Shown here: positions 36,397 through 44,269 of the stretch, piece by piece
How the letters are laid out: each line of letters begins with the position of its first letter
Position numbering within the stretch: position 1 is the stretch's first letter
From: Sphingomonas hankookensis
GTDB lineage: Bacteria > Pseudomonadota > Alphaproteobacteria > Sphingomonadales > Sphingomonadaceae
DNA length: 64,000 bases
NCBI RefSeq assembly: GCF_001619955.1
Contig: NZ_LQQO01000001.1
Coordinates: 1-64,000 of the forward strand
Direction of reading: 5' to 3'
Notes under the pieces: model-generated
Seen by the model: the letters and a program-made list of their open reading frames with translations, nothing else
What the model was told of the DNA's origin: nothing
The model's database searches: none
Made by a program: the position numbers and the translations under genes

Positions 36397-37617
36397 ATGG
36401 GCTATGATCGCTATTCGCGCGACGACGACTGGTCGCGGAACAGCCGCAACGGCGAAGACAACCGCTGGCGGGACCGCGACGATCGTGGACGGGGCGGCTA
36501 TGGCTATGGTTCGCAAAGCTATGGCAGCGGATCGCAGCGCGACGACCGCGGCAATCGCGACTATTATGGCGGCCGTTCGTCCTACGGCTCCAGCTACGGT
36601 GCGGACCGCGACCGCGGCTATGGCAGCCGGGACTATGGCAACCGTGAATATGGCAGCCGCGATTACGGCAGCCGCGATTACGGCAGCCGGGACTTCGATT
36701 ATTCGGATCGCGGGTCGCGGGGCTACGGTGCGCAGGGCGACCGCTATCGCGGCAGCTATGCCCATGACGGCCACCGTTTCGCCGATCAGGGCGAACGCGA
36801 CTCGCGCTACGGAAACGACCGCTTCCGGAACGACCGCAGCAACCGGCGCGACGACCTCGAATATGATGCCGACGAGCGCGGTTTCCTGGCGCGCGCCGGC
36901 GACGAAGTCCGCTCCTGGTTCGGCGATGAAGAAGCGGAACGCCGCCGCGAACGCGACCAGCGCTACGACGAGCAGATGGCGCGCTATGACGACCGTCACG
37001 GCGACCACGCCTACCGGTCATGGCGTGACACGCAGGTCAGCGCGTTCGACCGCGATTACGACGAATATCGCCAGGAAAATTCGCAGCGCTTCCAGAGCGA
37101 GTTCAACGCCTTCCGCACCGAGCGGCAGACGCAGCGCGACAGCCTGACCCGCGTGACCGAGCATATGGAAGTCGTCGGGTCCGACGACGAACATGTCGGC
37201 ACTGTCGACAAGGTGCGCGGCGACCGCATCATCCTGACGAAGAGCGACCCGGACGCCGGTGGTCATCATCACTCGATCCCGTCGCGCTGGGTGTCGTCGG
37301 TCGACGGCAAGGTGAAGCTGCGCAAGACCGCCTCGGAAGCCAAGCAGGCATGGCGCGACGAGGAAGAGAAGCAGGCGATGTTCGGCAACCAGTCGCAGCA
37401 GCGCTATGGCAGCGATCGCTTCGGCACGCAGAACAATGACGACGACCGGACGCGCGAAGCGAACCGCTATGGCGCGTCGACCACGACCGGCAACACGTCG
37501 ACCACGACCGGTCAGGCGCTGGGTGCCGGCACCTCGACCACGGCCGGAACCGGCGTGGGCGGGACGACGACCGACAGCAATACGAACCTCAATCGTAGCT
37601 CCCCCGGAACCTACTAA
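36397..37617 (+). CDS. Arg/Gly/Tyr/Asp-rich protein with DUF2171 domain
   Basis: A 406-residue, strongly charged, soluble protein. Residues 1-145 are low-complexity, dominated by Arg, Asp, Gly, Tyr and Ser, with tandem YGSRD units (about residues 74-103). A middle segment has ADERGFLARAGDEVRSWFGDEEAERRRE. Residues about 248-305 form a DUF2171 (PRC-barrel-like) domain (ITEHMEVVGSDDEHVGTVDK variant, then HHHSIPSRWVSSVDGKVKLRK). The C-terminus is Thr/Gly-rich. ATG 36397 follows GCAGGAG at good spacing; ATG 36373 is an alternative. Likely a stress-related protein; a strong terminator follows. Confidence 0.83.
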   Translation: MGYDRYSRDDDWSRNSRNGEDNRWRDRDDRGRGGYGYGSQSYGSGSQRDDRGNRDYYGGRSSYGSSYGADRDRGYGSRDYGNREYGSRDYGSRDYGSRDFDYSDRGSRGYGAQGDRYRGSYAHDGHRFADQGERDSRYGNDRFRNDRSNRRDDLEYDADERGFLARAGDEVRSWFGDEEAERRRERDQRYDEQMARYDDRHGDHAYRSWRDTQVSAFDRDYDEYRQENSQRFQSEFNAFRTERQTQRDSLTRVTEHMEVVGSDDEHVGTVDKVRGDRIILTKSDPDAGGHHHSIPSRWVSSVDGKVKLRKTASEAKQAWRDEEEKQAMFGNQSQQRYGSDRFGTQNNDDDRTREANRYGASTTTGNTSTTTGQALGAGTSTTAGTGVGGTTTDSNTNLNRSSPGTY

Positions 37618-37642
37618 ACCGTTCGCAGTGGCGACAGGCGGA

Positions 37643-37673
37643 GGGGCGCGGGAAACCGCGCCCCTTTGCTTTT
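37643..37673 (+). terminator. Rho-independent terminator
   Basis: A perfect 9-bp stem GGGGCGCGG/CCGCGCCCC with a GAAA tetraloop, followed by TTTGCTTTT. It lies 25 bases after the DUF2171 gene stop and is the clearest intrinsic terminator in the window. Confidence 0.92.
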
Positions 37674-37723
37674 GCGGGACAGGCGCTTAAGTTGCGGACC
37701 GAAACTGATATGGAGCATCCAAC

Positions 37724-38713
37724 ATGGCGAAGGCGTGGCATCTGGTAAAGCGACCGCAGGGAATGCCGGTGATGACCGATTTCGACCTGCGCGACCTGCC
37801 GCAGCGCGAACTGGCGGACGGGGAAGTCCGCATCGCGAATCGCTGGCTGTCGGTCGACCCCTATATGCGCGGCCGGATGAACGACGTGAAAAGCTATGTC
37901 CCGCCGTTCCAGCTCGACGCCCCGATGGATGGCGGCGCGGTCGGCGAAGTGATCGAAAGCAAGGCCGCCGACCTGCCGGTCGGAACCCGCGTGCAGCACA
38001 TGGCCGGCTGGCGCGACGAAGCGATCGTGCCTGCCAAGGGCGTGAACAAGCTGCCCGATATCGATCTCCCCGAACAGGCGTTCCTAGGTGCGCTGGGCCT
38101 GACCGGCATGACCGCGTGGTTCGGCCTGCTTGCCGTCGCCGAGGCGAAGGCCGGCGACACCGTGTTCGTCTCGGCCGCCGCCGGCGCGGTCGGGTCGGTC
38201 GTGGTGCAGATCGCCAAGGCGAAGGGCATGACCGTCATCGGATCGGCCGGCGGAGCGGAAAAGGTCGAATGGGTCCGCTCTCTCGGTGCCGACCATGTCA
38301 TCGACTATAAGGGTGACGTGCCGCTGGTGAAGGCGCTCGGCGCCGCCGCGCTGGACGGGATCGATGTCTATTTCGACAATGTCGGCGGCGACCATCTCGA
38401 CGCGGCGCTGGCCCATGCGAACCAGGGCGCCCGCTTTGCGATCTGCGGCATGATCGACGGCTATAACGCGTCGCAGCCGACCAGCCTGCGCTACCTGATG
38501 CGGGTCATCGCCGCGCGCATCCGCATCCAGGGCTTCATCGTCAGCGACTTCATGGGTCGCATCGCCGAATTCCAGCAGGGCATGGGCGAAATCGTCGCCG
38601 GCGGCAACTTCCAGCGCGAGGAAACCGTGGTCGAAGGGCTGGAGAACATGCCCGACGCGTTCCTCGGTCTGTTCAGCGGCCAGAACAAGGGCAAGATGCT
38701 GGTGAAGCTGTAA
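37724..38713 (+). CDS. Zinc-free NADP-dependent oxidoreductase (MDR family)
   Basis: A 329-residue medium-chain reductase of the leukotriene-B4-dehydrogenase/CurA type, which reduces alpha,beta-unsaturated carbonyls with NADPH. The typical features are WLSVDPYMRGRM near residue 40, VSAAAGAVGSVVVQIAK for NADP binding, YFDNVGGDHLDAAL, and no zinc ligands. Its C-terminus MLVKL is usual. A class C repeat begins three bases after the stop. Confidence 0.93.
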   Translation: MAKAWHLVKRPQGMPVMTDFDLRDLPQRELADGEVRIANRWLSVDPYMRGRMNDVKSYVPPFQLDAPMDGGAVGEVIESKAADLPVGTRVQHMAGWRDEAIVPAKGVNKLPDIDLPEQAFLGALGLTGMTAWFGLLAVAEAKAGDTVFVSAAAGAVGSVVVQIAKAKGMTVIGSAGGAEKVEWVRSLGADHVIDYKGDVPLVKALGAAALDGIDVYFDNVGGDHLDAALAHANQGARFAICGMIDGYNASQPTSLRYLMRVIAARIRIQGFIVSDFMGRIAEFQQGMGEIVAGGNFQREETVVEGLENMPDAFLGLFSGQNKGKMLVKL

Positions 38714-38716
38714 CCA

Positions 38717-38851
38717 AGATCCTCCCCGCTCCGCGGGGAGGGGGACCGTCCGAAGGACGGTGGAGGGGGTTGTCGGCATACGGAACCGCAGCGTCAGCGG
38801 CTCGCCCCTTCCACCAACTCTGCTGGTTCCCCTCCCCGTGCTGGGGAGGAG
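38717..38851. repeat. Class C intergenic palindrome
   Basis: The left arm has ATCCTCCCCG, CGGGGAGGGGGACCGTCC and GGTGGAGGGGG; the right arm has CCCCTTCCACC and CCCTCCCCGTGCTGGGGAGG. It fills the gap between the oxidoreductase gene and a small convergent gene whose stop lies eight bases away. Confidence 0.9.
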
Positions 38852-38858
38852 CCTGCGG

Positions 38859-39038
38859 TTACCGCAACTTCGCGATCTTCAACCCGTCTTCCTTTGCCCG
38901 ATCCTTGATCGACTCCTCGCTACGCGTCAGCGCCTTGGCCAGCGCCTTCAACGCCATGCCCTTGCCCGCCAACTGGTGCAGCTTCTGGATTTCATCGGGC
39001 CGCCACGGCTGGCGGTGACGTTCGAACTTCTCGGCCAT
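38859..39038 (-). CDS. 59-residue HTH-like small protein
   Basis: A minus-strand reading frame that gives MAEKFERHRQPWRPDEIQKL, continues with LHQLAGKGMALKALAKALTR and ends SEESIKDRAKEDGLKIAKLR. The helix pattern, with W-x-x-x-E-I followed by ALKALAKALTRSEESIKDRAK, looks like a homeodomain/SANT-type or resolvase-like helix-turn-helix, so it may bind DNA. It is 10 bases upstream of, and in the same direction as, the DUF188 gene's stop-side neighbour region. The TAA stop is next to a class C repeat. It is easily missed because of its size. Confidence 0.72.
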   Translation of the reverse strand: MAEKFERHRQPWRPDEIQKLHQLAGKGMALKALAKALTRSEESIKDRAKEDGLKIAKLR

Positions 39039-39047
39039 GCGCGTCTC

Positions 39048-39500
39048 CTATCGTTGGCGGGCCGGCCGCACCAGCGCGGCGTCGAGCGATTGCAGGAAGT
39101 TCGACCGGTCCGCCTTGCCGAACGGCGGCGGCCCGCCCAACTGCTCGCCGCCCGCGCGCAGGTCGGCCATGATCGCGCGAGTGGCGATCGCGCCGCCGAT
39201 CGACGCGCCGGTAAACGGCTTGCCGTTGGGCGCCAGCACCACCGCACCGGCCTTCAGGCAACGATCCGCCAGCAGGATATCGGCGGTGACCACCACGCAA
39301 TCCGCGCCCGCGGCGTCCGCGATCCAGTCGTCTGCGGCATCGAACCCGTCCGACACCACCACCCGCTCGACCCAGGGCAGGAGCGGCACGCGAAAATGGC
39401 TGTTGCTGACGATCGATACCCGCGCGCCGTGCCGTTCGGCGACGCGATACACCTCGTCCTTCACCGGACAGGCATCGGCATCGACCAGGATGCGGGTCAT
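39048..39500 (-). CDS. YaiI/YqxD family (DUF188) protein
   Basis: A 150-residue protein of the UPF0178/DUF188 family, related to PIN/NYN-type nuclease folds. It starts ILVDADACPVKDEVYRVAER, with further conserved GADCVVVTADILLADRCL and GAVVLAPNGKPFT. The conserved Asp residues suggest a metal-dependent RNase, unproven. ATG 39500 overlaps the Gre-factor stop (ATGA). Confidence 0.9.
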   Translation of the reverse strand: MTRILVDADACPVKDEVYRVAERHGARVSIVSNSHFRVPLLPWVERVVVSDGFDAADDWIADAAGADCVVVTADILLADRCLKAGAVVLAPNGKPFTGASIGGAIATRAIMADLRAGGEQLGGPPPFGKADRSNFLQSLDAALVRPARQR

Positions 39501-39964
39501 GGTTCGATCGGACCGGTCTCGATCACCTCGATCGCGTCGCTGCGCCCGCCGAAATCAGCGGTCTCGCCCGCCATCAGCCCAGTCATCGCCAGCGCCAGCG
39601 GCGCGGTGAACGGGATACGTCCTGCCGCCGGATCGGCCTCGTCGCTGCCAACCAGTTCGATCGTCTTGCGCTGGCCGTTCAGCGTATAGGTGACGCGCGA
39701 TCCGAACGCGACCTCGTCGGTCGGGACAGGGGCGATCTCCGCCGTCGAATGGCGCGTGCGCCAATAGCGCAGGTCGCGCCTGATCGCCGTCGTCCGCTCG
39801 GCGTCACCTTCCGCCGCCTCCAGCTCGCCTTCCAGCCGCGCGACCTGCGCCGCCATCGCCGCCAGCCCGCGCTTCGTTACCAGATTGGGGCCGGGCGGCA
39901 GCGGCAGTTCGAACCGGGGTTCCTTATGCTCGTCGTCATCCTCTCGCCGAAACGCAACGCTCAT
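39497..39964 (-). CDS. GreA/GreB-family transcription factor
   Basis: A 155-residue protein with a short N-terminal coiled coil (about 35-70, GLAAMAAQVARLEGELEAAE) and a C-terminal FKBP-like domain (FGSRVTYTLNGQRKTIELVG, PLALAMTGLMAGE). It resembles the short GreA/B paralogues common in proteobacteria; whether it rescues stalled RNA polymerase is uncertain because the coiled coil is shorter than in GreA. The start overlaps the zinc-peptidase stop by one base (TGATG). Confidence 0.85.
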   Translation of the reverse strand: MSVAFRREDDDEHKEPRFELPLPPGPNLVTKRGLAAMAAQVARLEGELEAAEGDAERTTAIRRDLRYWRTRHSTAEIAPVPTDEVAFGSRVTYTLNGQRKTIELVGSDEADPAAGRIPFTAPLALAMTGLMAGETADFGGRSDAIEVIETGPIEP

Positions 39965-40842
39965 CAAATCGTCCCTGAAAACGTATCGCACCGGGCGGGA
40001 TCGCCCGTGTCATACCCGCGCTTGAGCCAATAGGCCCGCTGCGCCGACGTGCCATGGGTAAAGCTCTCGGGTGCAGCGTTGCTGCCCTGCAACCGGTCGT
40101 CCCCGATCGCCTCGGCCGCGCGCAGCCCTTCCTCCAGGTCGCCCGGCTCCATCCGGCCGCTGCGCTTCGCCCACACGCCGGCATAGCAATCGGCCTGCAG
40201 TTCCAGCCGCACCGACTGTTCGTTGCCCTGCGCGGTCGGCAGCGTCCGTTGCGCGCGGCTGACCGCTTCGGCCTGTCCGGTCAGGTTCTGGATGTGGTGG
40301 CCGACCTCATGCGCCACGACATAGGCCTGCGCGAAGTCGCCGCTGGCGCCGAAACGCTGCGACAATTCGCGGAAGAAGCTGGTGTCGAGATACACGCCAC
40401 GATCGGTCGGGCAATAGAAGGGCCCCATCGCCGCCTGCGCCGCGCCGCAGCCCGACTGGTTGTTGTCCTGATAGAAGCGCAGCCGGGGCGGCGTGTAGCG
40501 CGCGCCCTGTTCGGCGTAGATCTGGCCCCAGACCTGTTCGGTCGATTTGAGTACCCGGCAGGCGAAGAGTTCCTCGGCCGTATCGCACGGCACATTCTCC
40601 TGCGCCGAACCCTGTTGCGCGGTCGGAGCCTGCGACCCGCCGCCGATCAGGCCGCCGCCGCCCGAAAACAGCAGGAAGGCGACACCGACGATCGCCAGGA
40701 TGCCGATGGTGCCACAACCCAGCCCGCGCCCGAGCAACAGCGGCAGCAGGCCCAGCAGGTTGAACCCGCCGCCCCCGAACCCGCCACTTCCGCGACCGAG
40801 ATCGTCGACATTGCTGGATGGATCGAGATCGTCGAGGCGCAT
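39964..40842 (-). CDS. Neutral zinc metallopeptidase (YpfJ family)
   Basis: A 292-residue membrane-anchored peptidase. A Gly-rich N-terminus is followed by one membrane segment (about 45-62) and the zinc site AYVVAHEVGHHIQN, with the third ligand in RLELQADCYAGVWA. Family members are predicted to be periplasmic. It heads a three-gene run (ypfJ-like, Gre factor, DUF188) with overlapping ends. ATG 40842 gives the conserved MRLDDLDPSSNVDD start. Confidence 0.92.
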   Translation of the reverse strand: MRLDDLDPSSNVDDLGRGSGGFGGGGFNLLGLLPLLLGRGLGCGTIGILAIVGVAFLLFSGGGGLIGGGSQAPTAQQGSAQENVPCDTAEELFACRVLKSTEQVWGQIYAEQGARYTPPRLRFYQDNNQSGCGAAQAAMGPFYCPTDRGVYLDTSFFRELSQRFGASGDFAQAYVVAHEVGHHIQNLTGQAEAVSRAQRTLPTAQGNEQSVRLELQADCYAGVWAKRSGRMEPGDLEEGLRAAEAIGDDRLQGSNAAPESFTHGTSAQRAYWLKRGYDTGDPARCDTFSGTI

Positions 40843-40970
40843 GGGCGGCGGTCCAATCGTTGTAGCTGCGTACTGAAATGCGCGAAACGCCCATGATGTT
40901 GCAACCAGCCGCCATGAAATCGGTTGAAGGGGCGTTGTACCCCGTACGCATAATGCGCAAAGTGTCGTCG

Positions 40971-42131
40971 ATGGCAGAAGCTGATCCCCGTTTGCGCCGA
41001 CAATCCCCCGCCGGTCTGCCCTTGCCCGATTGCGTGGCGCTGGTGCTGCAGGGGGGCGGGGCGCTGGGCAGCTATCAGGCGGGCGTGATCGAACGCCTGG
41101 GGGAATCACAGATCGAGATCGACTGGGTCGCCGGTATCTCGATCGGGGCGATCAACGCCGCCATCTTCGCCGGCAACCCGCCGGAGCGCCGGATCGAGCG
41201 GTTGCGCCAATTCTGGGAGACGGCGGCCGGCGTGCTCCCCTGGTTCCCGATCCTGCCGGACGACCGCGTGCGCGAATGGGTACATGAATGGTCGGCGGGC
41301 GTCGTGCTGGCGACCGGCGTACCCGGCTTCTTCCGCCCGCGCGGGATCGCGCCGCAATTCGCCGCGCCCGGCACGGCGGGGGCTCTCAGCTACTACGATA
41401 CCGGGCCGCTGCGCGAGACGCTCGATACGCTGGTCGACTGGGACCTCGTCAATGACGGCCCGGTACGGCTGTCGGTCGGGGCGGTCGACATCGCAAGCGG
41501 CAACTTCGTGTACTTCGACAGCGCCCGCGAACGGCTGGACGCGCGGCACGTCATGGCGTCGGGCGCGCTGCCGCCGGGCCTCCCCCCGGTCGAGATCGAC
41601 GGCCGCTGGTACTGGGACGGTGGCCTCGTCAGCAACACGCCGCTGACCCATATCCTCGACCATCAGCGCGATCCGATGCTGGTGTTTCAAGTCGACCTGT
41701 TCTCCGCCGAGGCCGAACTCCCGCGCACCATCGGCGACGTGGCGGCGCGGGAAAAGGAAATCCGCTTCTCCAGCCGCACCCGGCAAGTCACCGCCGAACG
41801 CCTGCGTCTGCGACAGGAGCGCGAGCTGATCCGCCGGCTGGTCTGCAAATTGCCGGTCGAGCTGCGCGACGATGCCGATGTCCGCGCGCTCGAGGCGATG
41901 GCGGACGAACATCCGCTGAGTCTCGTCCACCTGATCTACCGCGCGAACCGCTGGGAAGGCGGCGCGCGCGACTTCGAATTTTCGGCGCGCGCGATGCAGG
42001 AGCATTGGGCCGCCGGTCGCGCCGCCATCGCCGAGACGATGGCCAATGCCCGCGTCGTCGCCGAAAACATCCTCGACGGACGCACCGCCGCGTTCGACCT
42101 CACCCATTCTCTTCACCAACGCCAAGGATAA
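40971..42131 (+). CDS. Patatin-like phospholipase (DUF3734)
   Basis: A 386-residue acyl hydrolase. It has the glycine loop ALVLQGGGALGSYQAG, nucleophile Ser in AGISIGAINAA and the Asp in YWDGGLVSNTP, followed by a C-terminal DUF3734 region. The start is not certain: ATG 40953 or further upstream is possible, but 40971 sits closest to the conserved domain. It is four bases from 3-hydroxybutyrate dehydrogenase, a pairing seen in many alphaproteobacteria and linked by inference to polyhydroxybutyrate or membrane-lipid turnover. Confidence 0.9.
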   Translation: MAEADPRLRRQSPAGLPLPDCVALVLQGGGALGSYQAGVIERLGESQIEIDWVAGISIGAINAAIFAGNPPERRIERLRQFWETAAGVLPWFPILPDDRVREWVHEWSAGVVLATGVPGFFRPRGIAPQFAAPGTAGALSYYDTGPLRETLDTLVDWDLVNDGPVRLSVGAVDIASGNFVYFDSARERLDARHVMASGALPPGLPPVEIDGRWYWDGGLVSNTPLTHILDHQRDPMLVFQVDLFSAEAELPRTIGDVAAREKEIRFSSRTRQVTAERLRLRQERELIRRLVCKLPVELRDDADVRALEAMADEHPLSLVHLIYRANRWEGGARDFEFSARAMQEHWAAGRAAIAETMANARVVAENILDGRTAAFDLTHSLHQRQG

Positions 42132-42134
42132 CGC

Positions 42135-42920
42135 ATGTTCCTGAAGGGCAAGACTGCGATCGTCACCGGTTCGACGTCGGGCATCGGCCTCGCCTATGCC
42201 AAGGCATTCGCGGCCGAAGGTGCGACGGTCGTCATCAACGGCTTCGGCGACGAAGCCGCGATCGAACAGGAACGCGCCGCGCTGGCGCAGGCAAGCGGCG
42301 CGGAGGCCCGCTACGACGCGGCCGACATGACCAAGCCGGAGCAGATCGCGGCCATGGTCGACAAGGCGGCGGCCGAGTTCGGGTCGGTCGACATCGTCGT
42401 CAACAATGCCGGTATCCAGCATGTCGCCAAGATCGAGGAGTTCCCGGTCGACAAATGGGACGCGATCCTAGCGATCAACCTGTCGTCGGCCTTCCACATG
42501 ATCCGCGCCGCCGTGCCGCACATGAAGAAGGCCGGTTGGGGCCGCATCATCAACACCGCATCGGCGCATAGCCTGGTCGCCAGCCCCAACAAATCGGCCT
42601 ATGTCACCGCCAAGCACGGTCTGGCCGGCCTGACCAAGACGGTCGCATTGGAAGTCGCGACCTGCGGCATCACCGCCAACTGCATCTCGCCCGGCTATGT
42701 CTGGACCCCGCTGGTCGAAAAGCAGATTCCGGACACGATGGCCTCGCGTGGCCTGACGCGCGAGCAGGTGATGAACGACGTGCTGCTGGCCGCACAACCG
42801 ACCAAGGAATTCGTCACCGCCGAACAGGTCGCCAGCCTGGCACTGTACCTGTGCCGTGACGAGGCGAAGGCGATTACGGGCGCGAACCTGTCGATCGATG
42901 GCGGATGGACCGCCGCGTGA
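42135..42920 (+). CDS. 3-hydroxybutyrate dehydrogenase
   Basis: A 261-residue SDR that oxidises (R)-3-hydroxybutyrate to acetoacetate with NAD. It has TGSTSGIGLAYAKAFA, NNAGIQHVAKIEEFP, the catalytic SAHSLVASPNKSAYVTAKHG and the diagnostic SPGYVWTPLVEKQIPD, with FVTAEQVASLALYLC near the end. It closely matches the BdhA type. It follows the patatin gene by three bases. Confidence 0.94.
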   Translation: MFLKGKTAIVTGSTSGIGLAYAKAFAAEGATVVINGFGDEAAIEQERAALAQASGAEARYDAADMTKPEQIAAMVDKAAAEFGSVDIVVNNAGIQHVAKIEEFPVDKWDAILAINLSSAFHMIRAAVPHMKKAGWGRIINTASAHSLVASPNKSAYVTAKHGLAGLTKTVALEVATCGITANCISPGYVWTPLVEKQIPDTMASRGLTREQVMNDVLLAAQPTKEFVTAEQVASLALYLCRDEAKAITGANLSIDGGWTAA

Positions 42921-42927
42921 TCGTGGC

Positions 42928-43581
42928 ATGATCCGCCTCGCATCGCTCGCGACGATCCTGGCCGGCTGCGCGACCACCGCGTGCGGTGGCGGTGGGGCGG
43001 CTGTCGCTTCGTCCGGGACCGGCGCGCCTCCGACGGCGCCGTCGGCCGGATCGGACGACTGGCGGCGGGTGGCGACCCCGGCGGATCGCGACCGGCTGCG
43101 GCGGTGGCGCGATGCGTGGATGACCGCGCTGCCCCGCGCACGCGCGGCAGATGCGGCGGCGATCGCGGCGCAGGGGGCGCTGTTCAACCCCGATGGTGCG
43201 CTGGCCGGCGGATCGGCCCCGGCCGGGCGCTATCGCTGTCGCGTGTTCAAGCTGGGCGGCGCGGGCAGCGCGATGCGCGACTTCACTGCCTATCCCGCGT
43301 TCGATTGCCACATCACCGACGAAGGCCGCGTCCGCAGCTTCTACAAGGAAAGCGGGTCGCAGCGCCCGGTCGGCCTGCTGTTCGCAGATGGCGACCGCAC
43401 CGTCTTTCTCGGCACGCTGCTGCTCGGTGACGAACGGGCGGCGCTGCAATATGGCCAGGACCGCGACCGCGACATGGCCGGGTTGCTGGAGCGGGTAGGG
43501 GAGCGTCGCTGGCGGCTGGTCCTGCCCTATCCGCGGTTCGAATCGCTGCTGGACGTGATCGAACTGGTGCCGGCGGAGTAG
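42928..43581 (+). CDS. DUF4893 lipoprotein
   Basis: A 217-residue exported protein; the N-terminus ends in a lipobox-like LAGC (Cys14). The mature part shows the DUF4893 pattern: DRLRRWRDAWMTAL, GRYRCRVFKLGG, FKESGSQRPVG-like YKESGSQRP, FLGTLLLGDERAALQYG and RWRLVLPYPRFESLLDVIEL. The function of this sphingomonad-rich family is unknown. It begins eight bases after the dehydrogenase. Confidence 0.85.
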   Translation: MIRLASLATILAGCATTACGGGGAAVASSGTGAPPTAPSAGSDDWRRVATPADRDRLRRWRDAWMTALPRARAADAAAIAAQGALFNPDGALAGGSAPAGRYRCRVFKLGGAGSAMRDFTAYPAFDCHITDEGRVRSFYKESGSQRPVGLLFADGDRTVFLGTLLLGDERAALQYGQDRDRDMAGLLERVGERRWRLVLPYPRFESLLDVIELVPAE

Positions 43582-43601
43582 CGAGCAACCCTATCCAAAC
43601 C

Positions 43602-43683
43602 GTCACCCCGGACTTGATCCGGGGTCCCGCTTTCTAACGACATCAGAAGAAGAAGCGGGACCCCGGATCAAGTCCGGGGTGAC
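43602..43683. repeat. Class A intergenic palindrome
   Basis: A near-perfect copy with arms GTCACCCCGGACTTGATCCG and AGCGGGACCCCGGATCAAGT, loop about 25 bases. It lies between two convergent genes and could serve as a two-way terminator. Confidence 0.9.
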
Positions 43684-43706
43684 GATTGGAATAGGTGTTG
43701 GGCGTT

Positions 43707-44168
43707 CTAAGCCAGCGTGCGCCGCACCGTCTCGTAACAATCGTCGATATGCGAATTGCCGACCAGCTTCATCGCCCCGAAGCTGATGCCTGCCGCCGCG
43801 ATCTGCCCGGCGAACGGCACGAAGCGCAGCAGCGACTTGCTGGCATAGCGCGCGCCGACGCGGCGGATCAGCATGGTGACGATCCGTTTGGTGATCGACC
43901 GGCCGATCACGCCATTGCCCAGGTTGGCGGCGATCAGCAGCACCTGCTTGGCCCGGTCCGGCTCCAGCGCCTTGACCTGTTTTTCGTCCAGCCCGAACCG
44001 GTTGCTGATTTCGGGCAGCAGCTTGGTCAGGATGTTGGCATCGACGATCAGGTCGGCACCCGGCACCGGCACTGCCGACGCGCCGGCCGATACCAGCGCA
44101 CGCTTGGTCACCAGCGTGCGCGCTTCGTCGCGCACGTGGTCGAGTTCGGTCAGCGAAGTGATTTGCAT
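43707..44168 (-). CDS. DUF697-like helical membrane-associated protein
   Basis: A 153-residue protein. VSAGASAVPVPGADLIVDAN followed by ILTKLLPEISNRFGL resembles the DUF697/YcjF C-terminal region (helical, with a Pro-Gly-x-Asp turn), and the second half has FVPFAGQIAAAGISFGAMKLVG, a Gly-rich hydrophobic stretch. The family is often linked to small GTPases, but none is nearby. Function unknown. Confidence 0.7.
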   Translation of the reverse strand: MQITSLTELDHVRDEARTLVTKRALVSAGASAVPVPGADLIVDANILTKLLPEISNRFGLDEKQVKALEPDRAKQVLLIAANLGNGVIGRSITKRIVTMLIRRVGARYASKSLLRFVPFAGQIAAAGISFGAMKLVGNSHIDDCYETVRRTLA

Positions 44169-44269
44169 GGAGGCCCCGTATCGTTTCGTTGCCGCATCAA
44201 CGCCGATCTTGCCAAGCGGCTCCCGATCGTTACCCTCGATACGAATTTGCCTGTAAAACGGATAGTTGC

